From positions 62,001 through 126,000 of the forward strand of contig JACRJO010000009.1 of the NCBI GenBank assembly GCA_016219985.1: DNA of 64,000 nt, written 5' to 3'. Under the pieces are notes generated by a model. The model was not told the DNA's origin. It worked only from the letters and a program-made list of their open reading frames with translations, and did no database searches. The position numbers and the translations under genes were made by a program. Below are positions 50,512 to 59,900 of this stretch, in pieces. The first letter of the stretch is position 1, and every line of letters starts with the position of its first letter. This DNA is from Sphingobacteriales bacterium. Its GTDB lineage: Bacteria > Bacteroidota > Bacteroidia > Chitinophagales > Chitinophagaceae.

Positions 50512-51771
50512 ATGAAACTTTCACATTTATCGGAAACACTGATCGGCTCTGAAATCGTTAAACTGGGAGGAGAAATAAGGGAGAAGATCCGCCAGGGGGA
50601 ACGGATCTATAATTTTACCATCGGCGATTTTGATCCTGCTATATTTCCCATCCCCAAAGAACTGGAAGACGCGATCGTGGAAGCCTACCGCAAACATTTC
50701 ACCAACTACCCCGCCGCGGAAGGCAACACGGATCTCCGGGAAGCGGTACGCTCTTTTATCAAAGACGAGGAAGGACTGGATTACCCGGTTAACGAGATCC
50801 AGGTTGCATCCGGTGGCCGCCCGCTGATCTATACCGTGTTCCGTGCCATTTGCGACAAAGGCGATAAGATCATCTATGCCGTTCCCTCCTGGAACAATAA
50901 TCACTATACCCATTTTGTAAGCGGGGAACATATCGTAATCGAAGCCGGTGCCGCCGATAATTTCATGCCCGCCGCCGCCGCGATCCGCCCGCATGTACAG
51001 GAGGCGGTATTACTTTCCCTTTGCTCCCCGCAAAACCCCACCGGCACCACTTTCCGCAAGGAAGAACTGGAAGCCATCTGTGACCTGGTCCTTGAAGAGA
51101 ATAAACGCAGGGAAGCGGGCCGGAAAAAGTTATATGTCATGTTTGACCAGATGTACTGGCACCTGACCTATGGCGATATCCGTCATTACAACCCGGTTTC
51201 CCTACGCCCGGAAATGAAGGCGTACACGATCTTTATTGACGCCGTCAGCAAAGTATTTGCCGCGACAGGAGTACGGGTGGGCTGGAGTATGGGACCCGCT
51301 GAAGTCATCAATAAAATGAAAGCCATCCTCACACATATCGGGGCCTGGGCGCCGATGGCCGAACAAAAAGCAGTGGCTCATTACCTGGGCAACCGTAGGG
51401 CGATCAAAAATTACCTTACCCATTTTAAATCAGAGATTGAAGAAAGGCTGCAGCGCATCTATGCTGGTTTTGTGCTGCTGAAAGAGGAAGGATTTGCCGT
51501 GGACGCTATTGCACCGGAAGCCGCGATTTACCTGACGATTAAACTGGACCTGGCGGGTAAAAAAACCGCGGAAGGAACTATACTGGAAACACAGGCCGAT
51601 GTTACCGCCTACCTGCTGAACAAAGCCGGGCTGGCCGTTGTGCCCTTCTATGCCTTCGGGGCTTCAAAAAACTCGCCCTGGTACCGGCTGAGCGTAGGCA
51701 CCTGCAAAAAAGAAGAGATACCTGAAATGATCGGGAAGCTGAAAGAGGCGCTGCAGTTACTGGAAGCATAG
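50512..51771 (+). CDS. Pyridoxal-phosphate aminotransferase, class I/II
   Basis: 419 residues of the fold-type I aspartate aminotransferase family. Seen are FTNYPAAEGNTDLREAV (about 63-79), PQNPTGTTF (about 179-187, cofactor-binding Asn), the FDQMYWHL segment (Asp and Tyr at the cofactor) and the Schiff-base Lys247 in DAVSKVFAATG, followed by VRVGW with a conserved Arg. The substrate-carboxylate Arg is in WYRLSVG near the C-terminus. The amino donor/acceptor pair is not determined. Single gene with its own promoter. Confidence 0.9.
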   Translation: MKLSHLSETLIGSEIVKLGGEIREKIRQGERIYNFTIGDFDPAIFPIPKELEDAIVEAYRKHFTNYPAAEGNTDLREAVRSFIKDEEGLDYPVNEIQVASGGRPLIYTVFRAICDKGDKIIYAVPSWNNNHYTHFVSGEHIVIEAGAADNFMPAAAAIRPHVQEAVLLSLCSPQNPTGTTFRKEELEAICDLVLEENKRREAGRKKLYVMFDQMYWHLTYGDIRHYNPVSLRPEMKAYTIFIDAVSKVFAATGVRVGWSMGPAEVINKMKAILTHIGAWAPMAEQKAVAHYLGNRRAIKNYLTHFKSEIEERLQRIYAGFVLLKEEGFAVDAIAPEAAIYLTIKLDLAGKKTAEGTILETQADVTAYLLNKAGLAVVPFYAFGASKNSPWYRLSVGTCKKEEIPEMIGKLKEALQLLEA

Positions 51772-51891
51772 TTGGTTCACCACCTGTCTTGCCCGCAGGT
51801 GACAGAAAAATATCCGCTGCGCGGATCGGCGGCAACGCAGGATTAAACTGCATGTAAAGCGTTATAGCCCCTGGAATCTTTGTGGTAAATG

Positions 51892-52134
51892 CTAATTCTT
51901 ATTAATCAGGAACCGAAACGGCCTTAGTTGAAAATGCCTTGCTTCCTTTATTATTTTGCGGGGACTGGTTGAAATGAAATTCCGGTTCACCAATTCATTA
52001 ACCATACAGAAATGACGGGGCGTGTCAGCGACAGCGAGGATACCATTCAGCCAATAAACTTCTTTTTCAATGGCCTGCTCGCTCATGAATTCCTCTCTTG
52101 AAAAAAGTAAAATGTTCCGTTTGAAGCGCTCCAT
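51892..52134 (-). CDS. Hypothetical 80-residue protein
   Basis: The open frame encodes a soluble, charged small protein (MERFKRNILLFSREEFMSEQ ... NKN at the end). No signal peptide or known motif is visible and no promoter box is found. It lies 16 bp past the stop of the small lipoprotein gene on the same strand, so the two may be co-transcribed. Codon use looks ordinary, but the evidence for a real gene is weak. Confidence 0.4.
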   Translation of the reverse strand: MERFKRNILLFSREEFMSEQAIEKEVYWLNGILAVADTPRHFCMVNELVNRNFISTSPRKIIKEARHFQLRPFRFLINKN

Positions 52135-52150
52135 TTAATAAAGAGGTGAT

Positions 52151-52291
52151 TTAGTAACCTGTCATCCCTTTGTGACTGGGACAGCCACAATTCTTTCCTC
52201 CTTTCCCGGTACCGGAATAATAATTACGGTTGCAGGAAGCCAGGAAGAGAATAAACAACAGGGCTAAAGCAATTTTATTGATTGATTTCAT
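52151..52291 (-). CDS. Small lipoprotein, 46 residues
   Basis: ATG at 52291 to TAA at 52151. The product starts MKSINKIALALLFILFLASC, a near-perfect lipoprotein signal with lipobox LASC, followed by a 27-residue mature peptide rich in Gly, Lys and Tyr with two more cysteines in NCGCPSHKG and ending MTGY. Such tiny cysteine-containing lipoproteins with a GCPxxKG-MxGY tail look like a conserved Bacteroidota type to me, but I cannot name the family. It is divergent from the glycosyltransferase gene and too short for routine gene callers with a higher cut-off. Confidence 0.7.
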   Translation of the reverse strand: MKSINKIALALLFILFLASCNRNYYSGTGKGGKNCGCPSHKGMTGY

Positions 52292-52341
52292 ACACTTAAT
52301 GTTCTAAATTAAAACTATTTTACGAACAAATTAGTATCCTG

Positions 52342-53481
52342 TTGCCCCAAAATCCCCTAAAAATTAACCCGGATCAGGTTGAAATCCCCAAAAAGGCGGG
52401 AAAACCCCGGATTCTCATCGCTCCCCTGGACTGGGGCCTGGGTCATGCCACCCGCTGTATTCCCCTTATCCGGGAGCTGCTGGCAAATGGAGCTGATGTC
52501 TGGCTGGCCGGCGAAGGGGCACAGGCCGCTTTACTCTCAGAAGAGTTCCCCGCATTGCCCCTGCTGGAGATACCCGGCTATCATATCCGGTATGCAAGAA
52601 CAAGATGGGGACTCGCCGGAACGATTGCCCTCCAGGCACCCCGCCTGCTCCGTGTTATAAGAACAGAACACGAATGGCTGAAAAAAACAGTTACCGCTTG
52701 TGACATTGACGCCGTGATCAGTGATAACCGCTACGGCCTTTACCATGAAAGCATCCCCTGCATTTTTATCACCCACCAGTTATTGATCAAAACACCCTTC
52801 GGTAAGCGTGCTGACGGGTGGCTGCAAAAATTAAACTACCGTTATATCAACCGCTTCCGGGCCTGCTGGGTACCGGACCATGAATCAGCCAATAACCTGG
52901 CCGGGACATTATCGCACCCGCTCATCAAACCCCGTATACCGGTTCGTTATACCGGTCCGCTTTCCCGGTTTACAAAAAAGGAACAGTCTGTAATAAAAGA
53001 CCAGCTGTTGCTGATCCTTTCCGGTCCTGAACCACAGCGGAGCCTGCTCGAAGAAAAAATCATTGAACAGGTTGCACATTATCCCGGGCCGGCTACCATT
53101 GTCAGGGGATTGCCCGGCGCTGCCGGCTTAGTGCCTTCCACGAACCAAATCCGTTTTTACAATCACCTGCCGGCGGAAAGCCTGAACGAAGAATTATTAA
53201 AAGCCGAATGGGTGATCAGCCGCAGCGGGTACAGCACCCTGATGGAACTGGCCGGTCTGCAAAAGAAAAGTATTTTAATCCCCACGCCCGGGCAGACCGA
53301 ACAGGAATACCTGGCCCGGTATCACCGTGATATGAAAACTGCCTTCTGCACCACGCAAAATGATTTTTGCCTGGCCGGTGTTTTGCAGGAAGCCCGTGAT
53401 TTCAGCTACCATCCCTTCCCGGTTTCCAGCCGCCATACCCTCGGCCTTATTATACAGCAGTTTCTCGATTCCCTGCACTAA
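52342..53481 (+). CDS. Glycosyltransferase, MurG/GT28-like GT-B fold
   Basis: 379 residues. The N-terminal ILIAPLDWGLGHATRCIPLI (about 24-43) is the glycine-rich acceptor loop of GT-B enzymes of the MurG/MGDG-synthase type, and the C-terminal half has ILSGPEPQRS (about 222-231) and the donor-binding VISRSGYSTLMELAGLQKKS (about 291-310; SGxST-xxEL). Such enzymes transfer a sugar from a nucleotide donor; acceptor unknown. The start is uncertain: no ATG precedes the conserved region, and TTG at 52342 is used. The stop codon is followed at once by copy B of the dispersed hairpin element. Confidence 0.8.
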   Translation: MPQNPLKINPDQVEIPKKAGKPRILIAPLDWGLGHATRCIPLIRELLANGADVWLAGEGAQAALLSEEFPALPLLEIPGYHIRYARTRWGLAGTIALQAPRLLRVIRTEHEWLKKTVTACDIDAVISDNRYGLYHESIPCIFITHQLLIKTPFGKRADGWLQKLNYRYINRFRACWVPDHESANNLAGTLSHPLIKPRIPVRYTGPLSRFTKKEQSVIKDQLLLILSGPEPQRSLLEEKIIEQVAHYPGPATIVRGLPGAAGLVPSTNQIRFYNHLPAESLNEELLKAEWVISRSGYSTLMELAGLQKKSILIPTPGQTEQEYLARYHRDMKTAFCTTQNDFCLAGVLQEARDFSYHPFPVSSRHTLGLIIQQFLDSLH

Positions 53482-53581
53482 TACCGACGAGACATTAAAA
53501 ATGCCTTTATTAGCTGGCGCCAATGTCTGTCGGTATTATACCGGGAGTAATCACTGTAAAACTAATGTTCAAAAGGTATAA
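53481..53581 (+). repeat. Dispersed 101-bp hairpin element, copy B
   Basis: Same architecture as copy A (4916-5016): ATACCGACGAGACATT, variable loop, AATGTCTGTCGGTAT (53522-53536), nested palindrome CGGTATTATACCG (53531-53543), then TAATCACTGTAAAACTAATG and GGTATAA. It starts on the last base of the glycosyltransferase stop codon and ends 12 bp before the promoter box of the EamA gene. Confidence 0.88.
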
Positions 53582-53593
53582 GGCATTCTCTTT

Positions 53594-53601
53594 TATCTTT
53601 G
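53594..53601 (+). promoter_or_regulatory. -7 box TATCTTTG before the EamA gene
   Basis: TATCTTTG overlaps the first possible TTG start (53599) and lies 6 nt before the second TTG (53608). This favours the second as the real start. Confidence 0.6.
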
Positions 53602-53607
53602 CCCCCA

Positions 53608-54501
53608 TTGAAAACATCCGCAAAGGCCCATATCGCCGTTCTGTTCACCAATTTCTTCTTTGCCACCAACCTGAGCATGGTGAAACATATTTCGCCCTCC
53701 CTGGTAGGTCCCTACGGCCTCAATATTTTCAGGGTGGGGATCAGCCTGTTGCTGTTCTGGACCGTATGGTTTTTTGGTAAGACCCCGGCCGGTATACAAA
53801 GAAAACACCTCGTCCGTTTTTTGTTCTGCGGGCTCACCGGTGTAGCCATCAACCAGATGCTGTTTGTAAAAGGACTGACCCTCACTTCCACGATCCATGC
53901 CTCCCTGCTGATGCTCTGCACCCCCCTGCTGATCACCTTGTTTGCGTTTTGGATTTTAAAAGAAAAAATGACAGGCTGGAAAATAACCGGGCTGGTACTG
54001 GGTATCGGCGGCGCCGTATTGCTGATTCTTTCGAAAGAAAAGAACGGGACCGCCTCGCTGGCCGGTGACCTCTTCATTGTGGTCAACGCGATGGCCTACA
54101 CCGTCTATTTTATTCTCGTAAAACCCCTGATGCAGGAATATCCCCCGCTGCAGGTGGTGAGATGGGTGTTTACGTTCGGATTTATCATGATCCTGCCCTT
54201 TGGCTGGACGCAGTGCATGGAAACAGCCTGGCCCCTGTTTGAATGGACCCATACGGCATCCCTGGTCCTGGTTGTGTTTTGCGGCACTTTCCTCGCCTAT
54301 TCCTTTAATGTATTCGGTATAAAACACCTCGGCGCTGCTGTTACCGGCTCGTATATCTATACACAGCCCGTCTTTGCGGCCATCATTGCCGCGCTTTTTT
54401 TGCACGAATCCTTTACAATCGAAAAATTAATCGCCGGGCTCCTGATCTTCAGCGGGGTTTACCTCGTGAGCCGCAAAGCGCCGCCAACCCTGGAAGAGTA
54501 A
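53608..54501 (+). CDS. EamA/DMT-superfamily transporter
   Basis: About 297 residues with ten predicted membrane helices in two EamA repeats (TNFFFATNLSMVKHISPSLV in the first; GDLFIVVNAMAYTVYFILVK opening the second; HLGAAVTGSYIYTQPVFAAI near the end). Family members export amino acids, sugars or other metabolites; substrate unknown. No ATG is available before the first helix. TTG at 53599 falls inside the promoter box, so TTG 53608 is proposed. It ends 3 bp from the convergent SixA-like gene. Confidence 0.88.
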   Translation: MKTSAKAHIAVLFTNFFFATNLSMVKHISPSLVGPYGLNIFRVGISLLLFWTVWFFGKTPAGIQRKHLVRFLFCGLTGVAINQMLFVKGLTLTSTIHASLLMLCTPLLITLFAFWILKEKMTGWKITGLVLGIGGAVLLILSKEKNGTASLAGDLFIVVNAMAYTVYFILVKPLMQEYPPLQVVRWVFTFGFIMILPFGWTQCMETAWPLFEWTHTASLVLVVFCGTFLAYSFNVFGIKHLGAAVTGSYIYTQPVFAAIIAALFLHESFTIEKLIAGLLIFSGVYLVSRKAPPTLEE

Positions 54502-54504
54502 ACA

Positions 54505-54999
54505 TCATCCTTTTGCTTTCGGGGCATCAAAAAACCAGAACTCCTTCCCCGCTTTCCGGAAATCTTTCCAGGAATCGCAGTGGATCCTCACGGCAAAAAT
54601 GCCACAGGTGGGAATATTGTCTATCCGGGCATTGGTCAGCTCGTTGGCAAAATCAGTAATCCCGTAATTATGGGAGAAAACAGCAATATGCTGAAGCGAA
54701 TCATCCATTCTTTCGATTACTGAATAGAATACACTGGCTGCCGGGAGATAAAGTTCTTCCATAAACCGGATCTCCTGTTTGGACTGATGGTATGCTTCCG
54801 CAAAGATCTTCGCGGTTTTGGCGGCACGCCGGGCGGGGCTGGCAACAAATGCATCAATGGGTATTTTTTTCTCCAGCAGGCGGGAAGCCATGACCGGGGC
54901 ATCCCGCTTTCCCCTTTCGTTCAGGGGCCTGTCAAAATCAGGCAACCCGGAAATATCGGCGTCACTTTTAGCGTGACGCACCAGTAACAGTGTTTTCAT
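54505..54999 (-). CDS. Histidine phosphatase, SixA-like
   Basis: 164 residues from ATG 54999. The catalytic RHG-type motif is LLVRHAKSD (His8) with the partners ASPARRAAKT (Arg) and AVFSHNYGI (second His). The length fits SixA, which removes phosphate from phosphohistidine of signalling proteins; other small histidine phosphatases are possible. A longer frame to 55038 adds 13 residues without homology. It follows the PurF-like gene by 39 bp. Confidence 0.85.
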   Translation of the reverse strand: MKTLLLVRHAKSDADISGLPDFDRPLNERGKRDAPVMASRLLEKKIPIDAFVASPARRAAKTAKIFAEAYHQSKQEIRFMEELYLPAASVFYSVIERMDDSLQHIAVFSHNYGITDFANELTNARIDNIPTCGIFAVRIHCDSWKDFRKAGKEFWFFDAPKAKG

Positions 55000-55038
55000 G
55001 TGTAAACCTGTTTGAATAAAGGAAAAACCGCTGAACAA

Positions 55039-56886
55039 TCAATAGCCCCTTACATTCTTCCCTTCCATATAATTCATGAATGCCTTGTTCACCACTTTGT
55101 TACCACCGGGTGTGGGATAGTTGCCGGTAAAATACCAGTCGCCCAGGTTGCCGGGGCAGGATTTATGCAGGTCTTCGATCCGCTGGAAAATAACCTGCAC
55201 CGGGATGGTCACTTCCGGCGGGGTGATCAGCTGCGCTATTTTTGCGGAAATTTCTTCGGTGGTAAATTGTTTATACAGTTGCTTCACCACATTCTCCGCA
55301 TGCAACTGGTTGTTGCGCTCCAGGTCTTTGCAGCGCTCCAGCAGTTCCTGCAGCAACCCGGTCTTTTTTTGTTCTTTCAGCAATACGGCCACTGCGTTAA
55401 ACGCGATGAAATCCCCCATCTTGCTCATATCGATCCCGTAGCAATCGGGGTAACGGATCTGCGGCGAAGAGGAAACCACCACGATCCGTTTAGGATTCAA
55501 CCGGCCCAGCATCCGGATGATGCTTTCTTTCAGGGTCGTGCCCCTTACAATGGAATCATCGATCACGACCAGGGTGTCAATGCCGGGACGGACGGTACCA
55601 TACGTAATATCATAAACGTGCTGCACCATTTCATTCCGGCTTACATCCTCGGTAATGAATGTGCGCATTTTTACATCCTTGATCGCGATTTTTTCAACCC
55701 GGATCCGGCGCATGATCATTTCATTCAGCTTCTCGGGGTCATAGTCGCGGCCCCAGCTGAGGATCCGCTCGACCTTCACTTTGTTCAGGTAATCTTCCAT
55801 TCCCTTCAGCATGCCGTAAAAAGCCGTCTCCGCCGTATTGGGAATAAATGAAAAAATCGTGTTCTTCAGGTCATGGTCGATCGCCTGCAAAACCGGTTCA
55901 CTCAGGTTATATCCCAGCGATTTTCTTTCCCGGTAGATCTTCTCATCGCTGCCCCTGGAGAAATAAATGCGTTCAAAGCTGCAGGCTTTCCGTTCTTTCG
56001 GTTCAATGATCTGGGCAATCTCGATTTCGCCTTTTTCAGTTACGATCAGGGCCTGCCCCGGCATCAGTTCCCGGACCTCGTTCTCCCCCACATTGAACGT
56101 GGTCCGGATAGCCGCTCTTTCGGAAGCCGCCACCACCACTTCATCGTTGATATAATAATAGGAAGGCCGGATCCCGTGTGCATCCCGGAAAACAAAACCG
56201 ATCCCGTTACCGGTCACCCCGCCAACATGATACCCCCCATCCAGCAGGGGCAGGGTTTTCTTCAGCACTTTTTTAATATCCATTTTCCCCGGCGAGACCT
56301 CATCTTCTTTGCACAAAAAAGTATGCATCAGTTCGATCATCGCAGCGAGGTCGCTGAAGCGTACATTGGGATGCGGTTCTTTCCCGATCAGGGTAAAGAG
56401 TTCATCCGAGTTAACAATATTGAAATTACCGGCCAGGGCCAGGTTCCGGGCAGGGATCGTATCCCGGTTGATGAACGGGTGGCAATATTCCACCTTGTTT
56501 TTTCCCTGGGTGCCATAACGCAGGTGACCCAGCAGCAATTCGCCCAGGAAATCCAGGTGACCCTTCATCAGGCCCGGGTGACTTTTAATATGGGGATGGT
56601 ACTTTTCGAGTTCATCGATCTCCTTACCGATCTGCTGAAAGATATCAGCGATGGCCTGCGGGGCATTGGAACGGATCCGGTTCATGAACGGATAGCCTGG
56701 CTCTACATCCAGTTTTACGGATGCCAGCCCCGCACCGTCCTGACCGCGGTTGTGTTGCTTTTCCATCAGGAGGTACAGCTTGTTAAGCCCCCAGAGTACA
56801 GTGTTGTACTTTTGATGGTAGTACGAAAAAGGCTTTCTTAACCGTATGAATGCGAGTCCGCATTCGTGTTTGATCGGGTCGCTCAT
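55039..56886 (-). CDS. PurF-like amidophosphoribosyltransferase, extended form
   Basis: 615 residues, over 100 longer than ordinary PurF. An Ntn-type glutaminase half begins HECGLAFIRL, where Cys9 would become the nucleophile after removal of eight residues, and holds KQHNRGQDGAGLA, LGHLRYGTQG and NLALAGNFNI. The phosphoribosyltransferase half has the PRPP loop VVIDDSIVRGTTL (about 438-450) and SSPQIRYPDCYGIDM. Extra segments occur between (for example around EKYHPHIKSHPG) and at the C-terminus (about 530-615, ending with GNYPTPGG). Bacteroidota carry such a long paralogue; whether it makes phosphoribosylamine is unproven. Confidence 0.83.
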   Translation of the reverse strand: MSDPIKHECGLAFIRLRKPFSYYHQKYNTVLWGLNKLYLLMEKQHNRGQDGAGLASVKLDVEPGYPFMNRIRSNAPQAIADIFQQIGKEIDELEKYHPHIKSHPGLMKGHLDFLGELLLGHLRYGTQGKNKVEYCHPFINRDTIPARNLALAGNFNIVNSDELFTLIGKEPHPNVRFSDLAAMIELMHTFLCKEDEVSPGKMDIKKVLKKTLPLLDGGYHVGGVTGNGIGFVFRDAHGIRPSYYYINDEVVVAASERAAIRTTFNVGENEVRELMPGQALIVTEKGEIEIAQIIEPKERKACSFERIYFSRGSDEKIYRERKSLGYNLSEPVLQAIDHDLKNTIFSFIPNTAETAFYGMLKGMEDYLNKVKVERILSWGRDYDPEKLNEMIMRRIRVEKIAIKDVKMRTFITEDVSRNEMVQHVYDITYGTVRPGIDTLVVIDDSIVRGTTLKESIIRMLGRLNPKRIVVVSSSPQIRYPDCYGIDMSKMGDFIAFNAVAVLLKEQKKTGLLQELLERCKDLERNNQLHAENVVKQLYKQFTTEEISAKIAQLITPPEVTIPVQVIFQRIEDLHKSCPGNLGDWYFTGNYPTPGGNKVVNKAFMNYMEGKNVRGY

Positions 56887-56894
56887 GGAAGGCG

Positions 56895-56902
56895 CAAAGG
56901 TA
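56895..56902 (-). promoter_or_regulatory. -7 box TACCTTTG before the PurF-like gene
   Basis: TACCTTTG lies 8 nt before the ATG at 56886, inside the 41-bp gap behind the PAS kinase gene, giving the PurF-like gene its own start. Confidence 0.58.
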
Positions 56903-56927
56903 GGCTATAAAGTTGAACCTTGACTGA

Positions 56928-59900
56928 TTAATCCCCCCCGGGGTCCTGCTGAAGGGGGATGATCACGGTCAACTCACAGCCCTCACCGGGAGCGGTTTTC
57001 AATTCCATTTTCCCGTTAAAAAGGGCCGTCCGGGTCCGGATATTACTCAGGCCGAGCCCTTCCCTCGCCGTCCGGGGATCAAACCCTTTACCATTATCCA
57101 TGATTGTGAGGAATATATGTTCAGCATCGGACTGCAGCCTGATCATAATATGGGTGGCTGCTGAATGGCGGATGATATTGCTGATTTCCTCCTGGATAAT
57201 CCGGAACAGGCTGAGCCGGAGATTTCCCGGAATATCTTCCTCCTCAAAATGCCGGCAATTGAATTCGATACTGAATTTATGAGACCTTCGAAGCGCATCG
57301 CACAGGTCCTGTATGGATTCCGCCAGGCCCAGGTCGCCCAGGGTGGGCGGTACCAGCGACTGGGACAAATGCCGGATCTCGTTAATGATGCCGGCCAGGT
57401 TTTTATGCGCCAGGCTGATCATCTCCAGTACCTCGGCGCCGGCTTTCTCTTTTGCCACTTCAAGGTATAGCCGGGTGGTATTGAGATGCTGGTTAATATT
57501 ATCATGCAGCTCTTTCCCGATCTCCCTTCTCTCTTTCTCCTGTGCATCAATCGTGGCCTGGGTTACCTGTTTCTGTTTCTGGATCTCCTGGTCAATCAGT
57601 TTTTGCGATAATTTTTTCTGCTCGGTGATATCGGCAAATGAACAGATCATATTTATCAGGGCCCCTTCCGGATCCAGCACCGGTTCCGCATTCACGAGCA
57701 GCCAGACCTGATCATTGGTCACAGGGCGGAATACACCCATTACCACATCCCGTACCGGCTTCCCGGTTTGAATAGCAAGGGGGCCCGGCCTGGTTTGTTC
57801 GGGGAATTCACGGCCATCCTCATGGATCATTTTCCAGCGCGGATCAGGGGCCACCTTACCCAGCATCTGATCCTCCGTTAATCCAAGCAGGTCCAGCGCC
57901 GCCTGGTTAGCAATGATCATTTCGCGTTTATGATCCTCGAGTATCACCCCCAAATTCAGGTTATGGATCAGGTTCCGGAACCTGCTTTCGCTTTCACGGA
58001 GCCGGTCTTCAATCGCTTTTCTTTTTGAATCATTCGTAAAATAAATAACCATGGACCCGAAAATGGGATTCTCTGCCAGGTTATGTCCCCTGACCGTGCA
58101 CCAGGTCCATTCCCCCGATGAATGGCGGAGCCGGAGAGAAAGATAGTTCACCTGCGACTCCTTCCTGAACTCCCTTTCAAAGGCATCAATGGCGCTTTTT
58201 ACATCGTCGGGATGGACATATTCAAAGACCTGCCGGCCCAGCAGGTCGGCCGTTTCATAACCGGATATTTTATGGATGGACGGGCTGCAGTACCGGATCA
58301 TGCCGCGGTCATCCGTCATAATAATACCATCGAGGGACTGGGCGATCATATTGCGATAAAACAATTCGCTCTCCTCCAGCCTTGCCTGGGCTTTCTTCCG
58401 GTCTGTAATATCTTTCCCCACACCCAGTAAGCCGATCCGGTTTCCCCCGTCATCAAATAACAGGGAAATGGTATGAAGTAAATATTTCCGTTCTCCGTCG
58501 TGACCGGTAAAGGAGGTTTCTCCTTTCCAGATACCCTGGCTGATTACCGTATCGAACACCTGCTCATGGCTATAGGGCGAATAATCGGTATCCAATACAT
58601 TCCGGTAAGGCCGCCCTGTTGCTTCACCCGCCGTAATCCCTGTGAGGTTTTCCAGCACATGGTTCCAGGAAGTAACCACGCGGTTAAGATCCGTGGTAAC
58701 GATCACATCGGTTACATTATTCAGTACCGTCGCCTGCTGCCTGAACCGCTGTTCACTTTCCTGCAGGGCCTTTTCCGTTTGCTTACGGATACTGTCGTCA
58801 AAAAAAATAATGACCATGCCGTTTATTGGCGGGTTGCCGAACTGGTTATGCCCCCTGACCATACACCAGATCCAGTTCCCGTTTTTCATGCGTACCCGGA
58901 GGGAAATGAAATCAACTTCCGTGGCCTTACTCTTTTCTGTATTAAAGGCCGTAACGGCCATTTCCCGGTCATCCGGGTGCAGTAAGTCAAAACAATTCTT
59001 CCCCAAAACATCCTCCGTCTCATATCCCAGGATGGGGGTAACTGCCGGGGAAGCAAATTTGATCAGGCCCTGCTCGTCGGTAATGAATATGCCGTCAAAG
59101 GAATTGACAAATAAATTCCTGAAAAAAAGCTCACTTTCCCGGAGCCGTTCTTCTGCCAGGCGCTGGGCCGTAATATCCTGCTGTGTACCCCAAACCCGTT
59201 TTACCTGCTGGTCTTCCACCACTCCGGTCATCCGGTTCAGGAAATACTTAACCTTTCCTTCTTTGTCAAACTCTTTTGTTTCCACGGTCGTGCTGGCAAA
59301 CCCATTCCGGATAAATTGCCGCAGGCTGTCAGTCCGCTGCGGGTCCGAAAAATCAAGGAACTGGTTCAACCGGGTACCGGTTAACTCCGTTGCCTTTTCA
59401 AACCCATACATCCTGGCCATATTATCATTGCATTCCACCAGGAAGGAGTTTTCCTTCCAGTATTCCATAATACTGTCCGGGTCACTGTTGACAGAAACCG
59501 GCTTTTCCGCCTCAAACATCCAAAGCCCTTCCGCACTTTCCTCAAATGCCCTGTAACGTTCTATGGAAGCAGGCTGTATCATCTCCGCTTCTTCCGGTAT
59601 TTCCACCAGAGCAGAAGGGGCAGCGCAGATCACCTGCACTAACACAGGTCCGCCCTGCTCATTATGGCAGGCCGAACATTCCCAGTCAGCCCATTCCCGG
59701 CCCCTGCCTGATACCATGCGAAGCCGGAGGGATACCGGTTTACCAGGCTGTAACAGGCATTTCTCCAGGACAGTTTTCAGGCCGGCTTTATCAACGGGTT
59801 CAATAACGGATGAAACAGGAAGCCTGGAGAGATCAGTTGCAGGAAAATTGAAATGACGGCTGAACAGGCGGTTCGCCGACCGGATATATCCTTCCTGATC

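Noticed and set aside
55873..56841. A 322-codon plus-strand frame opposite the PurF-like gene
   Set aside because: Shadow of a gene with intact catalytic motifs; no start signal or domain.
58642..59556. A 304-codon plus-strand frame opposite the PAS kinase
   Set aside because: Very Ser/Arg-rich translation typical of antisense to a coding region; the PAS kinase on the other strand is well supported.
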